A stretch of DNA of 64,000 nucleotides. It comes from Mycolicibacterium rhodesiae (GTDB lineage Bacteria > Actinomycetota > Actinomycetes > Mycobacteriales > Mycobacteriaceae). The notes beneath the pieces are model-generated. The model made no database searches, had not been told where the DNA came from, and saw nothing but the letters and a program-made list of their open reading frames with translations. Both the position numbers and the translations under genes were made by a program. The stretch lies in NCBI RefSeq assembly GCF_002086695.1, contig NZ_MVIH01000004.1:186001-250000 (forward strand), given 5' to 3'. Below, in pieces: positions 17,789 to 27,320 of the stretch (positions within the stretch are counted from its first letter, which is position 1; each line of letters begins with the position of its first letter).

Positions 17789-18985
17789 TCAGGCGAGCAC
17801 CCTTACCGGCACATTGCTCCATCCTGCGACGTTCTGCATGTTGACCCGGCGGCACCCGTCGAAGTCCACCTCATATTTGGGCATGAAGTCGAGCATCTTC
17901 TCCAGTGCGATCGTGCTCTCCAGGCGGGCCAGGGCCGCGCCCAGGCAGCTATGAATTCCGTAGCCCAGCCCCAGATTCTGGGCCTCGGTGCGATCCCGCT
18001 CGATGTCGAATCGGTCCGGGTCGGTCCACGCCAGCGGGTCGCGGTTCGCGGACCCCCCGACCAGGAAGACGGGCTTGGCCGCCGGAATAGTGGCGCCGTG
18101 CAGAGTCACCTCCCGCAGCGAGCAGCGTACGTTGTACTGCGCCGGGGCCTCGTAGCGCAACAGCTCCTCGACGGCCAACGGTATCTTGCTGCGGTCACTC
18201 TGCAGCAAGTCCCACTGGTCCGGATTCTGCGCGAAAACCACCGCCGCGTTGCCGATCAGCTTGGTCACGGTCTCCGCGCCGGCACCACCCAATAGCGTTG
18301 CGAATTCCGTGATTTCAATATTGTCCAGCGGCTCCATCCGCCCGTCATCACGTTCGATCTCGGCACAGATCAGCTTGCTCAACAGGTCGTCGCCCAAGTT
18401 CCCGCGCCGCTTCTTGGTCAGCCGGAAGTAGTAGATCGCCATGTCGACGGCGGCCTTCTGGCCGGCTTCGGTCATCTCGACGTCACCGCTCTCGCGGTGC
18501 AGCAGTTCGTCGATCCACAACCGGACTTGTTGGCGGTCTTCGGCGGGGACGCCCTGCATGCCGGTCATCACGTCGACCGGGAACAGCGCCGAAAAGTCCT
18601 GCACGAAGTCGAATCCGGCAGGGTCGACGGCCGCGAGATGCTTGTCGACCAGCTCGATGACCAGGGCCCGCTGCGCTTCGATCGCCCGCGGCGTAAACAC
18701 CTGGTTGAGCAGGCTGCGCATCCGCCGGTGCGCAGGCGGATCCATCGCGATGATCGACCCGTGCTTGGTGACCTCACCCTTGCGTACCTGACCGAGATCC
18801 ACACCGTAAGCCGAGGAATAGGTCTCGAAGTCCTTGAACGCCGCGGCAACATCGTCGTGCCGGGTCAGCGCGTAGAAGTCGTATTCCTGGCTGTAATAAA
18901 CCGGGGCCTCCTCACGCATCCGCCGGTACGTCTCGTAGGGGCTGAGGAAGAAGTCTTCCGAGAACGGGTCGAAGACGACGGTCAT
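17789..18985 (-). CDS. Cytochrome P450
   Basis: 398 aa. I-helix GAGAET (234-239), ExxR Glu274-Arg277, haem loop LGYGIHSCLG with ligand Cys347. It is the last gene of a nine-gene leftward operon and overlaps the preceding acyl-CoA dehydrogenase by 4 nt. It differs clearly from the P450 at 7700. It is probably a hydroxylase for the operon's substrate; redox partners (ferredoxin/reductase) are not encoded nearby. Confidence 0.9.
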   Translation of the reverse strand: MTVVFDPFSEDFFLSPYETYRRMREEAPVYYSQEYDFYALTRHDDVAAAFKDFETYSSAYGVDLGQVRKGEVTKHGSIIAMDPPAHRRMRSLLNQVFTPRAIEAQRALVIELVDKHLAAVDPAGFDFVQDFSALFPVDVMTGMQGVPAEDRQQVRLWIDELLHRESGDVEMTEAGQKAAVDMAIYYFRLTKKRRGNLGDDLLSKLICAEIERDDGRMEPLDNIEITEFATLLGGAGAETVTKLIGNAAVVFAQNPDQWDLLQSDRSKIPLAVEELLRYEAPAQYNVRCSLREVTLHGATIPAAKPVFLVGGSANRDPLAWTDPDRFDIERDRTEAQNLGLGYGIHSCLGAALARLESTIALEKMLDFMPKYEVDFDGCRRVNMQNVAGWSNVPVRVLA

Positions 18986-20178
18986 TTAGCTGCCGGGACT
19001 TTCGGTGGGAAGTAGTTCGGCTTGCCGAGCCCGAGCACGTGTTGGGCGATCATGTTGCGGAACACCTCGAGTGTGCCGCCGTAGATCCCGAACAGCGGCG
19101 CGAACCGGAAGGCATATTCGGAAGCACCGTTGTCGGCCGCCCCGTCGGTGTCCACCGGCAACACCGAGGCCGCTCCGGCGAGATCCATCAGGTCCGGTGC
19201 GATGTCGCGCATCGTCTGGGCCTGGGCCACCCGCCCGAAAATGCTTGGTGTGGAGAGGGATGCCTCCAGCCGCGCGGCACAGCGGCCGAGCCGGTAGGCG
19301 ACGGCGCCGTCGTCGACCATCCGTCGTCCGGCGGCGTCGACCCGTCCGGCCCGGGCAGCAACGGCGTCGACGGCGGCGGCAAGAACGCCGGCCTGATGAG
19401 CCATGATCGACACGTCGGAGAGCCCATCTGCTTCCGTCGGCGCGGCCCCGTGTTCGGCGTCGAGCGGTCCGCGCAGCACCGTCCAGCCCCCGTTGGCTTC
19501 GCCGAGCAGATACTTCTCATCGACCCGAACGTCGGTGTAGTACACGATGTTCGTGCGGTCGCCGTCGACGGTTCGGATGCCCTGGATCTCGATGCCCGGA
19601 GTGTCCAGGGGAACCAGGAACATGCTCAGGCTCTTGTGTTTCGGCGCGGTCGGATCGCTGTTGGTCAGCAGGAACAAGTACTGGCAGTTGTGCGCGCCGG
19701 TGGTGAACATTTTCGAACCGTTGATCACCCACTGGTCACCGTCGCGGACGGCGCGGGTCTTGCAGGTGGCCACGTCCGAGCCACCCTCAGGTTCGGTGTA
19801 GCCCAGACACATTCGCGCGGTGCCGTCGAAGACCCGCGGCAGCACCTCGTCGACCAGCTCGGGCTTGCCGAACGCGGCGACCGCCCTCGCCACCATCACG
19901 GTGGTCCCCCACGTCACCCACGGCACATGCGCCCTGCGCCGTTCGAGATCCCAGATGCGGCGGCGGATTCGGCTGAACCCGCCGTCGGTGCCCGTCTTGA
20001 ACTCGGCCTCCAGGTACCCGCGAGCACCGAGTGCCAGGTGCACCCCCTCGTCGAAGTTGTCCCCTGTCTGCCGGTCCCGCAGACGCACCTCGTCGGTGAC
20101 GATGCCGGACAGGAATGACCGCAGGTCGCGCTGGAAGGCCGCGTCGTCGGCGCTCAGCTCGACTTCGGTGAAATCCAT
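18982..20178 (-). CDS. Acyl-CoA dehydrogenase, large-subunit type
   Basis: 398 aa FadE-type flavoprotein. FAD/substrate blocks CLGYTEPEGGSDVATCKTRAVRDGDQWVINGSKMFTTGAHNCQY are intact. Near the C-terminus the motif reads GIYGGTLEVFRN, so the MCAD-type catalytic Glu (YEGT) is Gly; the base may lie elsewhere, as in other mycobacterial heteromeric enzymes. It is a close paralogue of the gene at 21423-22616, with an amidohydrolase between them. It probably pairs with a smaller subunit such as 22624-23661. Confidence 0.88.
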   Translation of the reverse strand: MDFTEVELSADDAAFQRDLRSFLSGIVTDEVRLRDRQTGDNFDEGVHLALGARGYLEAEFKTGTDGGFSRIRRRIWDLERRRAHVPWVTWGTTVMVARAVAAFGKPELVDEVLPRVFDGTARMCLGYTEPEGGSDVATCKTRAVRDGDQWVINGSKMFTTGAHNCQYLFLLTNSDPTAPKHKSLSMFLVPLDTPGIEIQGIRTVDGDRTNIVYYTDVRVDEKYLLGEANGGWTVLRGPLDAEHGAAPTEADGLSDVSIMAHQAGVLAAAVDAVAARAGRVDAAGRRMVDDGAVAYRLGRCAARLEASLSTPSIFGRVAQAQTMRDIAPDLMDLAGAASVLPVDTDGAADNGASEYAFRFAPLFGIYGGTLEVFRNMIAQHVLGLGKPNYFPPKVPAAK

Positions 20179-20187
20179 AGCAGCTCC

Positions 20188-21426
20188 TCAATACGGCGCG
20201 GCCAACACGGGTGGCTCGAGTGCGGCCGGGTCGGGGTTGGCCAGCGGCAGACCCATGAACCGCCGGGCGTTGTCGCCCATGAAGTCGTAGGTTCGGCGTT
20301 CGTCCATACCTTCGGCGTACTTCCAGAACCCGCGCGGCTCGGCCAGCCCCTCCGGGTGCGGATAGTCCGACCCGAACAGCACCCTGTCCCAGCCGACGGT
20401 GTTCACCACATCCGAGACGCTGCCCTCCCAGAACGGGCTGACCCAAATGTTGCGCCGGAATACGTCGTGCGGGTGCTCGGGGAAATTCTGCGGCATCTTC
20501 CTGTAGAGGTCGTCGAAATCGTTGAAGAGCTGGCCTATCCACGAACTGCCGTTCTCGACGCTCGCGATCCGCAGCCGCGGGAACCGCGTCAGAGTGCCGT
20601 GGCAGATCAGGCTGGTGATCATGTCGGCGATCTCGCGGTGGCCCAGCACCATCCACCGGAACGCACTCATCGCCATGAAGTTCTGGGTGTGCGGCGGCTC
20701 CCACTTGTTGACGTAGGAATCGAGCGGCGGGTAGCTGGCGTGCAACACGATCGGCAGGCCGGCAGCCTCGACATCACGCCAGAACGGATCGAATTCCGGT
20801 AGTGCCGGGGAACGCCAGCCGCGTACGCCGCGGACCGGTCCCGGTTTGATCAACGCCACTCTGGCCCCGTGGGACAGGATGTAGTCGAGTTCGGCTTGCG
20901 CGCCTGCGACTTCGGACAGATTGATGATCGGGGTGGAGAACAGCCGGTCGTCGTAGACGTAGGACCAGTGCTCGGCCATCCACTGGTTGAGGGCGTGGAT
21001 GATCGCCAGCGTCAGCTCCGGATCGTCGGCCGACGAGTGCTCGACGAGGCTGGCCAGCGTCGGATAGTTCAGCGCCTGCACGACACCCTGGCGGTCAAGC
21101 TCGGCGATCCGGTCCGCCGGGTTCCTGGTGGCCGCCGGCGCTTCGATTGCCGGGCCTTGCATTTCGCGCAACGTCAGGCCTTCGGAATTCTCCCCTGCGA
21201 AGAACTTCTCGTGCGCGCCAGGGGCGGCGACCCGCTCGAACGTCGGGTTCGGGATGAAGTCGCTGACGTGAGAGTTGATGACCAGCCTGGTCTGCTTGCC
21301 CATCTGCGCGTACTGCACCGCATAGCGATACCGTTCGGGCAGATACCTGGTGAGCGCCTCGCGTTTTTCGTACATGTGCTGATCGGCGTCGAAGATCGGC
21401 ACGTCGCGCCGCTGCGCTTCGGTCAT
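20188..21426 (-). CDS. Amidohydrolase-2 family metal-dependent hydrolase/decarboxylase
   Basis: 412 aa TIM-barrel protein. N-terminal FDADQHMYE takes the place of the His-x-His motif, a mid-chain VLHASYPPLD gives a metal His, and FGSDYPHPEG near the C-terminus supplies the conserved Asp. This subgroup (ACMSD-like) includes decarboxylases and ring-cleavage hydrolases that use CoA or aromatic acids. It starts with an ATGA overlap to the upstream acyl-CoA dehydrogenase and lies 9 bp before the next gene. It is one of three amidohydrolases in this operon. Confidence 0.85.
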   Translation of the reverse strand: MTEAQRRDVPIFDADQHMYEKREALTRYLPERYRYAVQYAQMGKQTRLVINSHVSDFIPNPTFERVAAPGAHEKFFAGENSEGLTLREMQGPAIEAPAATRNPADRIAELDRQGVVQALNYPTLASLVEHSSADDPELTLAIIHALNQWMAEHWSYVYDDRLFSTPIINLSEVAGAQAELDYILSHGARVALIKPGPVRGVRGWRSPALPEFDPFWRDVEAAGLPIVLHASYPPLDSYVNKWEPPHTQNFMAMSAFRWMVLGHREIADMITSLICHGTLTRFPRLRIASVENGSSWIGQLFNDFDDLYRKMPQNFPEHPHDVFRRNIWVSPFWEGSVSDVVNTVGWDRVLFGSDYPHPEGLAEPRGFWKYAEGMDERRTYDFMGDNARRFMGLPLANPDPAALEPPVLAAPY

Positions 21427-22616
21427 GACACCTTCTTCGGTTGCGGTGCGTACGCGGGCTTGCCCAGCCCCAGCACGTACTGGCCGATCATGTTGCGGAA
21501 GACCTCCAGCGTGCCGCCGTAGATCCCGGACAGCGGCGCGAAGCGGTACACGTACTCCGACGCGCCGTCGTCGGCAGCGCCGTCGGTCTCCACCGGAAGC
21601 GTTGCGGCAGTACCGAGAATGTCCATCAGGTCCGGTGAGATGTCCCGCATGGTCTGCGCGATCGCGACCCGGCCGTAGAGACTCGGTGAACTCAGGGCGG
21701 CCTCCATCCGGGCCGTGCTGCGCCCAAGCCGGTAAGCCACCGATCCGTCGTCGACCGCACGGCGGCCGTTCGGGTCGGACCGGCCGACGGCGGCGGCCAC
21801 CTTGTCGACGGCAGTAGCCATGAAGTTGGCCTGGTGCATCATGATCGACACATCGGCCAATCCGTCGGCTGCCGCGGCCACCGCCCCGTGCTCGACGTTG
21901 AGCGGTTCCCGCAAGACGGTCCAGCCGCCGTTGACCTCACCGAGTCGGTACCTGTCGTCGACGCGGACGTCGCTGTAGTACACGATGTTCGTCCGGTCAC
22001 CGTCGACGGTACGCAGACCCTGGATCTCGATGCCCGGAAGGTTCAGCGGGACCAGGAACATGGTGAGGCTCTTGTGCTTCTGCGCATCGGGATCGGTGTT
22101 GGTGATCAGAAACACGTACTGGCAGTTGTGCGCGCCGGTGGTGAACATCTTGGAGCCATTGATAACCCACGTTGATCCATCCTTCACCGCGCGGGTTTTG
22201 CAGGTGGCGACATCCGAGCCGCCTTCGGGTTCGGTGTAGCCCAGACACAGCCGGATGTGCCCGCTGAAAACCCCCGGTAGCACTTCGGCTTTGAGCTCAT
22301 CGGAACCGAATGTGTCGACCGAGTGTGCCACCATCGACGTCGTCCCCCAGGTGACCCACGGGACTGCGAACCGTCGCTTCTCGAGTTCCCAGATCCGCCG
22401 GCGCACCCGGGTGAAGCCGCCCTCGGATTCCGGCTTCCACTCGGCCTCGAGGTAGCCGGCCGCTCCGAGCGCCAGATGCACGCCCTCGTGGAAGTTGTCA
22501 CCGGTCTCTCGGTCGTGCCGGATCACCTCGTCGGTGATGTGCGTCGTCAGGAAGTCGCGGACCTCGTCGAGGAACAGCTGGTCCTCGGCGGTCAGCTCTA
22601 CGCGTGAGAAGTCCAT
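21423..22616 (-). CDS. Acyl-CoA dehydrogenase, large-subunit type (paralogue)
   Basis: 397 aa from ATG 22616 (MDFSRVELTAED); a longer open frame to 22760 runs into the upstream gene and was rejected. It shares nearly every block with 18982-20178, including GDNFHEGVHLALGA, CLGYTEPEGGSDVATCKTRAVKDG and the altered GIYGGTLEVFRNMIGQYVLGLGKP motif. This points to a tandem duplication with an amidohydrolase in between. It lies 7 bp after the smaller dehydrogenase, consistent with an alpha/beta heteromer. Confidence 0.88.
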   Translation of the reverse strand: MDFSRVELTAEDQLFLDEVRDFLTTHITDEVIRHDRETGDNFHEGVHLALGAAGYLEAEWKPESEGGFTRVRRRIWELEKRRFAVPWVTWGTTSMVAHSVDTFGSDELKAEVLPGVFSGHIRLCLGYTEPEGGSDVATCKTRAVKDGSTWVINGSKMFTTGAHNCQYVFLITNTDPDAQKHKSLTMFLVPLNLPGIEIQGLRTVDGDRTNIVYYSDVRVDDRYRLGEVNGGWTVLREPLNVEHGAVAAAADGLADVSIMMHQANFMATAVDKVAAAVGRSDPNGRRAVDDGSVAYRLGRSTARMEAALSSPSLYGRVAIAQTMRDISPDLMDILGTAATLPVETDGAADDGASEYVYRFAPLSGIYGGTLEVFRNMIGQYVLGLGKPAYAPQPKKVS

Positions 22617-22623
22617 GACGGTC

Positions 22624-23661
22624 CTAGGCGGTTTCGCGGTCTGCCAGGATGCGCCCGATCTGCTTGGCGCTGGCGCCGGGGTCGCCACCGGCCAGCGGCC
22701 AGCCCCTTGCCCGCACCAGGTACGCGGTCGCGGCGGCCTCCGAGGACACTCCGAGGCCACCTTGGATGTGCACGGCCATCGTCGCCGCCTTGGACGCCTC
22801 TTCTGCCATGAATACGAACGCCGACGGCGCCAGTTCGCGACGCGCCTGCGGCTCGTTGTCGAGGAACCACGCAGCGCGGCGGGCCAGGTTGCGTCCGCCT
22901 TCGACGGTGATCACCATGTTGGCCAGCGGGTGCGAGATGGCCTGTAGCGTGGCGATCGGGACGCCGAGCGTGTAGCGGGACTTGGCGAATTCGGCGGCGA
23001 TGGTCATGGTCTCCTCGACGAGGCCGACAAGCGCCGATGCCGTCAGAAGTCGCCATTCATCCAGTGCGCGAGCATATTCGGCGAGCGCGTCCGGCCCACT
23101 GCCCAGCACCGTGCGGCTGTCGGCGGCCGCCGGGTCGACCCAGGCCATCGGGAGGCGGCCGATGTTGTCGACCTTGGCCGGACGCGTGCCGAAGGTCAGC
23201 GCGACGACCTCGTCGCCGTCGCGGATGATGATGTGGTCGGCGATCGACCCGGTCGGAATGAGCCGCACCCCGGAGACGCTGTCCAGCGAGGCGTCCAGGC
23301 CGGCGATCTGGTTGCCGCTCATCACCTCGTCGGTGAGGGCGCCCAAGCCGGCCAGCAGACGGGCAGCGCACACATGGTCGATCCACGGTACCGGGGCAAT
23401 GCAGCGTCCGAGTTCCTCGGCCACCAGTGTCAAGTCCACCAGCGTGGCACCGTCGCCACCCGCCGACTCCGGGACGGCCATCGTCGTTGCGCCCATGGTG
23501 CACAACCGTTCCCACAGACTCTTGTCGAATCCGGTGGCCTCGGCAGCCCGCACCGTCTCGATCGTGCTGTGGGTCTTGAAGAATTGCCGATAGGCGGTCT
23601 GCAGATCGGTGTGGTCCTCGGAGAGGCTGTAGTCGAGCCTGCGCAGTTCGTAGCGGTCCAT
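22624..23661 (-). CDS. Acyl-CoA dehydrogenase, small-subunit type
   Basis: 345 aa, shorter than catalytic FadE proteins. It keeps the N-terminal helical domain (LWERLCTMGATTMAVPESAGGDGATLVDLTLVAEELGR) and a C-terminal helical bundle with AVHIQGGLGVSSEAAATAYLVRA, but lacks the EGTxE catalytic segment. This is the pattern of the non-catalytic or half-site partner in heterotetrameric mycobacterial acyl-CoA dehydrogenases that act on bulky CoA esters. It sits between an amidohydrolase and the large subunit, with abutting genes. Confidence 0.82.
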   Translation of the reverse strand: MDRYELRRLDYSLSEDHTDLQTAYRQFFKTHSTIETVRAAEATGFDKSLWERLCTMGATTMAVPESAGGDGATLVDLTLVAEELGRCIAPVPWIDHVCAARLLAGLGALTDEVMSGNQIAGLDASLDSVSGVRLIPTGSIADHIIIRDGDEVVALTFGTRPAKVDNIGRLPMAWVDPAAADSRTVLGSGPDALAEYARALDEWRLLTASALVGLVEETMTIAAEFAKSRYTLGVPIATLQAISHPLANMVITVEGGRNLARRAAWFLDNEPQARRELAPSAFVFMAEEASKAATMAVHIQGGLGVSSEAAATAYLVRARGWPLAGGDPGASAKQIGRILADRETA

Positions 23662-24489
23662 TCAGCGCTCCCTGAAGAAGAAATCGTTGGCGTTGTCGTA
23701 CAGATAGTTCTCGAGGACGTCCGGCGGTAAGTCGAGTGCCTCGGCTTCCGGCACGACGCGGTGCATCCTGAGGACCGGCCAGTCGGAGCCGAACATCACC
23801 TTGTTCGGTCCACGGGTGCGCATGTAGTGAAGCAGGCTGTCCGGCAGCCGCTTCGGCGACCACGCCGACGTCATCATCCGCAGGTTCTCGTACTTGATCA
23901 TCAATCGGATCGCGACGTCCCACCAGGGGTCGGCGCCGTGGATCATGCACAACCGGAGTTCGGGGAACCGCACGCACACCCGGTCCAGGTGGATCGGATT
24001 CTGCACCTCACCGGGAATCGGCGGACCGGGCAGTCCGGTGTTCAGGCACAGCGGCAGGTCAAGCTCCGCGCATTTGGTGTATAGCGGGTAGTACACGGCA
24101 TCACTCGGCGGATACTGAGCGTCGCCCCAGAAGCTGGGTCCCACGGCGGCATACACAACCGGTAGGCCGGCAACCGCCGCCGTCAGCTCGCGCAAGGTGG
24201 GCATCGGTGTGAGCAGGTTGAGGCCACCCATCGCGAGGGCGAACCGGTCCGGGCGCGTTTCGGCGAACTTGCGGGCGGTCGCAGACGGCTTGACGAGGTT
24301 GTCCATCAGGACGGCCTTCTGCACGCCCTGGGCATCCATCTCGTCGAGCAGTTCGGCCATGTCCACCTGGGCGAACATCGACTTCGGGCCCTTGAAGTAG
24401 TCATCGCGGACCTTGAGCATCCACGTCGGCTGTTGTTCGATCTCACCGAAGTGGACGTTGACCAGACCGTCTATCACCTTGCGCGTCAT
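23662..24489 (-). CDS. Amidohydrolase-2 family protein (short form)
   Basis: 275 aa, much shorter than the other two amidohydrolases. Conserved points: an N-terminal DGLVNVHFGE in place of DxHxH, MIHGADPWWD in the middle, MFGSDWPVLRMHR at the metal-Asp position. The frame begins with ATG in an ATGA overlap with the upstream acyl-CoA ligase and ends abutting the dehydrogenase small subunit. The role may be hydration or decarboxylation of a CoA-linked or free acid intermediate; the sequence does not decide. Confidence 0.8.
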   Translation of the reverse strand: MTRKVIDGLVNVHFGEIEQQPTWMLKVRDDYFKGPKSMFAQVDMAELLDEMDAQGVQKAVLMDNLVKPSATARKFAETRPDRFALAMGGLNLLTPMPTLRELTAAVAGLPVVYAAVGPSFWGDAQYPPSDAVYYPLYTKCAELDLPLCLNTGLPGPPIPGEVQNPIHLDRVCVRFPELRLCMIHGADPWWDVAIRLMIKYENLRMMTSAWSPKRLPDSLLHYMRTRGPNKVMFGSDWPVLRMHRVVPEAEALDLPPDVLENYLYDNANDFFFRER

Positions 24490-26096
24490 GGCAGCGAAAC
24501 CTTGCTGTTGGCAGTCGCTTTGGCCCAGCGATAATCGGCCTTGCCGTTGCCGAGGCGCTTGACCTGGTGCACGACGATGAACTCCTTCGGCGCCTTGTAG
24601 CGGGCCAGTTGCGCTGTGCAGTGCTCGTGCAATGCGTCATGGGCAACGTCGGTATGCAGCGCCACCAGCGCGACGAGCTCCTGACCCCACCGCTCGCTGG
24701 ACCGCCCCACCACCAGAGCGTCGGCGACATCGGGGTGCGCGCGCAGCACCTCTTCGACCTCCTCGACGAACACCTTCTCCCCGCCGGTGTTGACCACCAG
24801 TGAATCTCGGCCGAACAGCCGCAGCGTTCCGTCCGGCGCCAGCGAGCCGCGGTCACCGGATATCACCACCCGCCCTCCGCCTACCTCGGGGAAGGTCCTG
24901 CGGGTGGCCTCAGCATCGTCGAAATAGCCGAGCGGGATCCGGCCCGCGCGGGCCACCCAACCGACCTGGTCCTCGCCGGCGTCGAGGAAGCGGCCGTAGT
25001 CCTCGGCGAGAACCAATGCGCCGTCCCGTAATTCGAAGGTGTCCTTGTGGTCACCGCGCATGCTGCGCCCGAACCCGACGTTGCCGGTCTCCGACGAACC
25101 GTAGCCGTTGATCAAGATGATGTCGGGCAGCAGTTCGAGCAAGGCGTGCTGATGCTTGGGGTTGGTCGCCGCGCCCCCGGTCGCCAACGCGAACAAGGAG
25201 GACAGGTCGTAGTCGCCCCGCCGCAGCTCCTCGACCAGAGGGGCGGCGTAGGCGTCGCCGACCATCGTCATCATGCCGACCTTGTGCCGCTGCGCCGTCG
25301 ACAGAACGCGTTGCGGATCAAACTTCGGGGAGTCGTAGAGCACCACGGTCTGCCCGTTCAGGACTCCGGCGAACGCCGTCCACATCCCGGCCGCGTGCAT
25401 CAGCGGGGACACTGCGAACCACGGCGCACCGGGCGTGCCGAGCTTGTCGTGGATCTCACTGACCGACTCGTGATCGGCACCGTTCATCGAGATGGCATAG
25501 GTGTCGGCTTGCCGCCACATCACCCCTTTCGGTCGGCCCGTGGTGCCGCCCGTGCAGATCATCAGCACGTCGTCTGGCGAGGCCTCGATGCCCTGATCCT
25601 GATCACCCTGCGCCAGAGCGTCATTCAGATCTATCGCACCGGGAAGATCGGGTCCGGCACTGGCGTCGTCGATCGAGATCAGCAGCTCGGCACTCTCCGG
25701 TGGTAGCACGTCGGCGAACTTGACGCCCAGTGAGCGGTGGTAGATCACGCCGCGCGGCTTGACATAGTCCAGCAGTTCGGCGACTTCACGCGGCGTGTAG
25801 TGGTGGTTGACATTGACGGGTACGACTCGGCCCTTGAGGCAGCCGATGACCATGTCCGGGTAGAGATCGTTGTGCATGATCAGCGCGACCCGGTCCTGAC
25901 CGCACTCCCAGTTCTGTAGGTCGGAGCGTTCGCGGTGCGCGCCGAATCCCCTGCCGGCCAGGAAGTTCGCCAACCGGCGCGTGCGGTCGGCCGCATCGGC
26001 GAAGGTGCTGGTGAGTTCGCCGCAGATCGTCATCGGCCGGTCTGGAACGACCTCGGCGATGGCGTCGAGCACCGCACCGATCGTCCATTCGGGCAC
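24486..26096 (-). CDS. Acyl-CoA synthetase (FadD-type, AMP-forming)
   Basis: 536 aa ANL-superfamily ligase. P-loop CTGGTTGRPKGVMWR, A5 motif NGYGSSETG, A8 region VISGDRG…FGRDSLVVNTGGEKVFVEEVE and C-terminal catalytic Lys in GNGKADYRWA. It activates a carboxylic acid as acyl-AMP, then acyl-CoA. The start is GTG 26096, 2 bp after the upstream stop. The region after LAGRG carries a short insertion (AHRERSDLQNWECGQ) also seen in the FadD17/FadD19 steroid-side-chain group, which is suggestive only. Confidence 0.9.
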   Translation of the reverse strand: MPEWTIGAVLDAIAEVVPDRPMTICGELTSTFADAADRTRRLANFLAGRGFGAHRERSDLQNWECGQDRVALIMHNDLYPDMVIGCLKGRVVPVNVNHHYTPREVAELLDYVKPRGVIYHRSLGVKFADVLPPESAELLISIDDASAGPDLPGAIDLNDALAQGDQDQGIEASPDDVLMICTGGTTGRPKGVMWRQADTYAISMNGADHESVSEIHDKLGTPGAPWFAVSPLMHAAGMWTAFAGVLNGQTVVLYDSPKFDPQRVLSTAQRHKVGMMTMVGDAYAAPLVEELRRGDYDLSSLFALATGGAATNPKHQHALLELLPDIILINGYGSSETGNVGFGRSMRGDHKDTFELRDGALVLAEDYGRFLDAGEDQVGWVARAGRIPLGYFDDAEATRRTFPEVGGGRVVISGDRGSLAPDGTLRLFGRDSLVVNTGGEKVFVEEVEEVLRAHPDVADALVVGRSSERWGQELVALVALHTDVAHDALHEHCTAQLARYKAPKEFIVVHQVKRLGNGKADYRWAKATANSKVSLP

Positions 26097-26098
26097 GC

Positions 26099-27307
26099 TC
26101 AGACCGCCGACGACACGGAGACACCCAGCAAGTCCAATGCATTGTCCCGCATCACCTTCCGGGTGTCTTCGGCACTGAACTCCGGGAACTGCGGGATGTC
26201 GGCGGTGAAGCTCATCGGATCGGCCAATCCCTCACCGTGCGGCCAGTCCGAGCCGAACAGGATCTTGTCGACACCGATCGTGTCCGCCAGCAGCTTTACG
26301 TCATCCTCGTAGTACGGGGCGATCCACACGTTGTTCTTCAGCTGCGCGACCGGGTCTTCCGTGAAGTGGTACGGCGCGGTGTTGGCGGCCTTCTTCAGCC
26401 GCTTGATCAACCGGTAGACGAAGTAGGAGCCGTTCTCGATGCTCGCCACCTTGAGCTTGGGATGCCGGGTGAAGACCTGGTGCACGATCATCGATGCCAT
26501 CGAGTCGTGGATCGCGCGGTCGTCGAGTAGCACGTTGTCGAGCGGATCCCGCTTCCCGAATCCCTCGAAGGTCCCGGTGCCACCCCACAGCGCCGAGATG
26601 GCCAGGTAGCCACTGTCGGACAGGTGGAAGACCACCGGTGCGCCCGCTTCGGCCAGCCGGGCCCACACCGGGTCGTGCACCGGATCGCCCAGTGAGCGCG
26701 GCTTCACTCGTCCCGGCACCGGCGCCGGCCGCACGCAGACGATCTTGGCACCGCGACTCAGCACGAACTCGACCTCGGCCACCGCCAGGTCGGGGTCGGC
26801 CAGCGAGATGATCGGGGCCGATAGGAACCGGTGGTCGGGGCGGTCGAAGCCCCAGTCCTCGTCGAGCCACAGATTGAAGGCATGCACCGAGGCCATCGTC
26901 GCCTCGATGTCTCGCTTGAGCGCCTCCTCGACCCCGCACGCGAAGGTCGGCAGCATGAACACGGTTTCGAGATTCTGCTTGTCCAGGATCCTAATCCGGG
27001 CATCCCGGTTCTGGTATTCGGGATGATCGGCCAACCGGTCGACCTTCATCAGCGACCCCGGGTCGACACCGTCGGGGATCTCGCCCCGGAACAACAAGTC
27101 CAGACATCCCGGCTCGATGATCGGGTCGAACGTCGGGTTGGGGATGAACTGGTTGACGACGCCGCCGATGACGGCGAACGTGCGTTTGCCCTCGGTGAGC
27201 ATCTGCACGCCACGGCGCTTGAACTCCTTCGGCAGATGCCGGGTGAACGAATCGATCGGCTCGTAATAATGGTTGTCGACGTCAATCGCCCGGTAATCCA
27301 AACTCAT
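26099..27307 (-). CDS. Amidohydrolase-2 family metal-dependent hydrolase
   Basis: 402 aa. Begins YRAIDVDNHYYEP (metal-site strand), has VVFHLSDSGY in the middle and LFGSDWPHGEG near the C-terminus. It is similar in layout to 20188-21426 (FIPNPTFDPIIEPG versus FIPNPTFERVAAPG), so these two are paralogues. It is second in the operon, 13 bp after the crotonase gene. Confidence 0.85.
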   Translation of the reverse strand: MSLDYRAIDVDNHYYEPIDSFTRHLPKEFKRRGVQMLTEGKRTFAVIGGVVNQFIPNPTFDPIIEPGCLDLLFRGEIPDGVDPGSLMKVDRLADHPEYQNRDARIRILDKQNLETVFMLPTFACGVEEALKRDIEATMASVHAFNLWLDEDWGFDRPDHRFLSAPIISLADPDLAVAEVEFVLSRGAKIVCVRPAPVPGRVKPRSLGDPVHDPVWARLAEAGAPVVFHLSDSGYLAISALWGGTGTFEGFGKRDPLDNVLLDDRAIHDSMASMIVHQVFTRHPKLKVASIENGSYFVYRLIKRLKKAANTAPYHFTEDPVAQLKNNVWIAPYYEDDVKLLADTIGVDKILFGSDWPHGEGLADPMSFTADIPQFPEFSAEDTRKVMRDNALDLLGVSVSSAV

Positions 27308-27320
27308 CGGTGTCGTCCTC

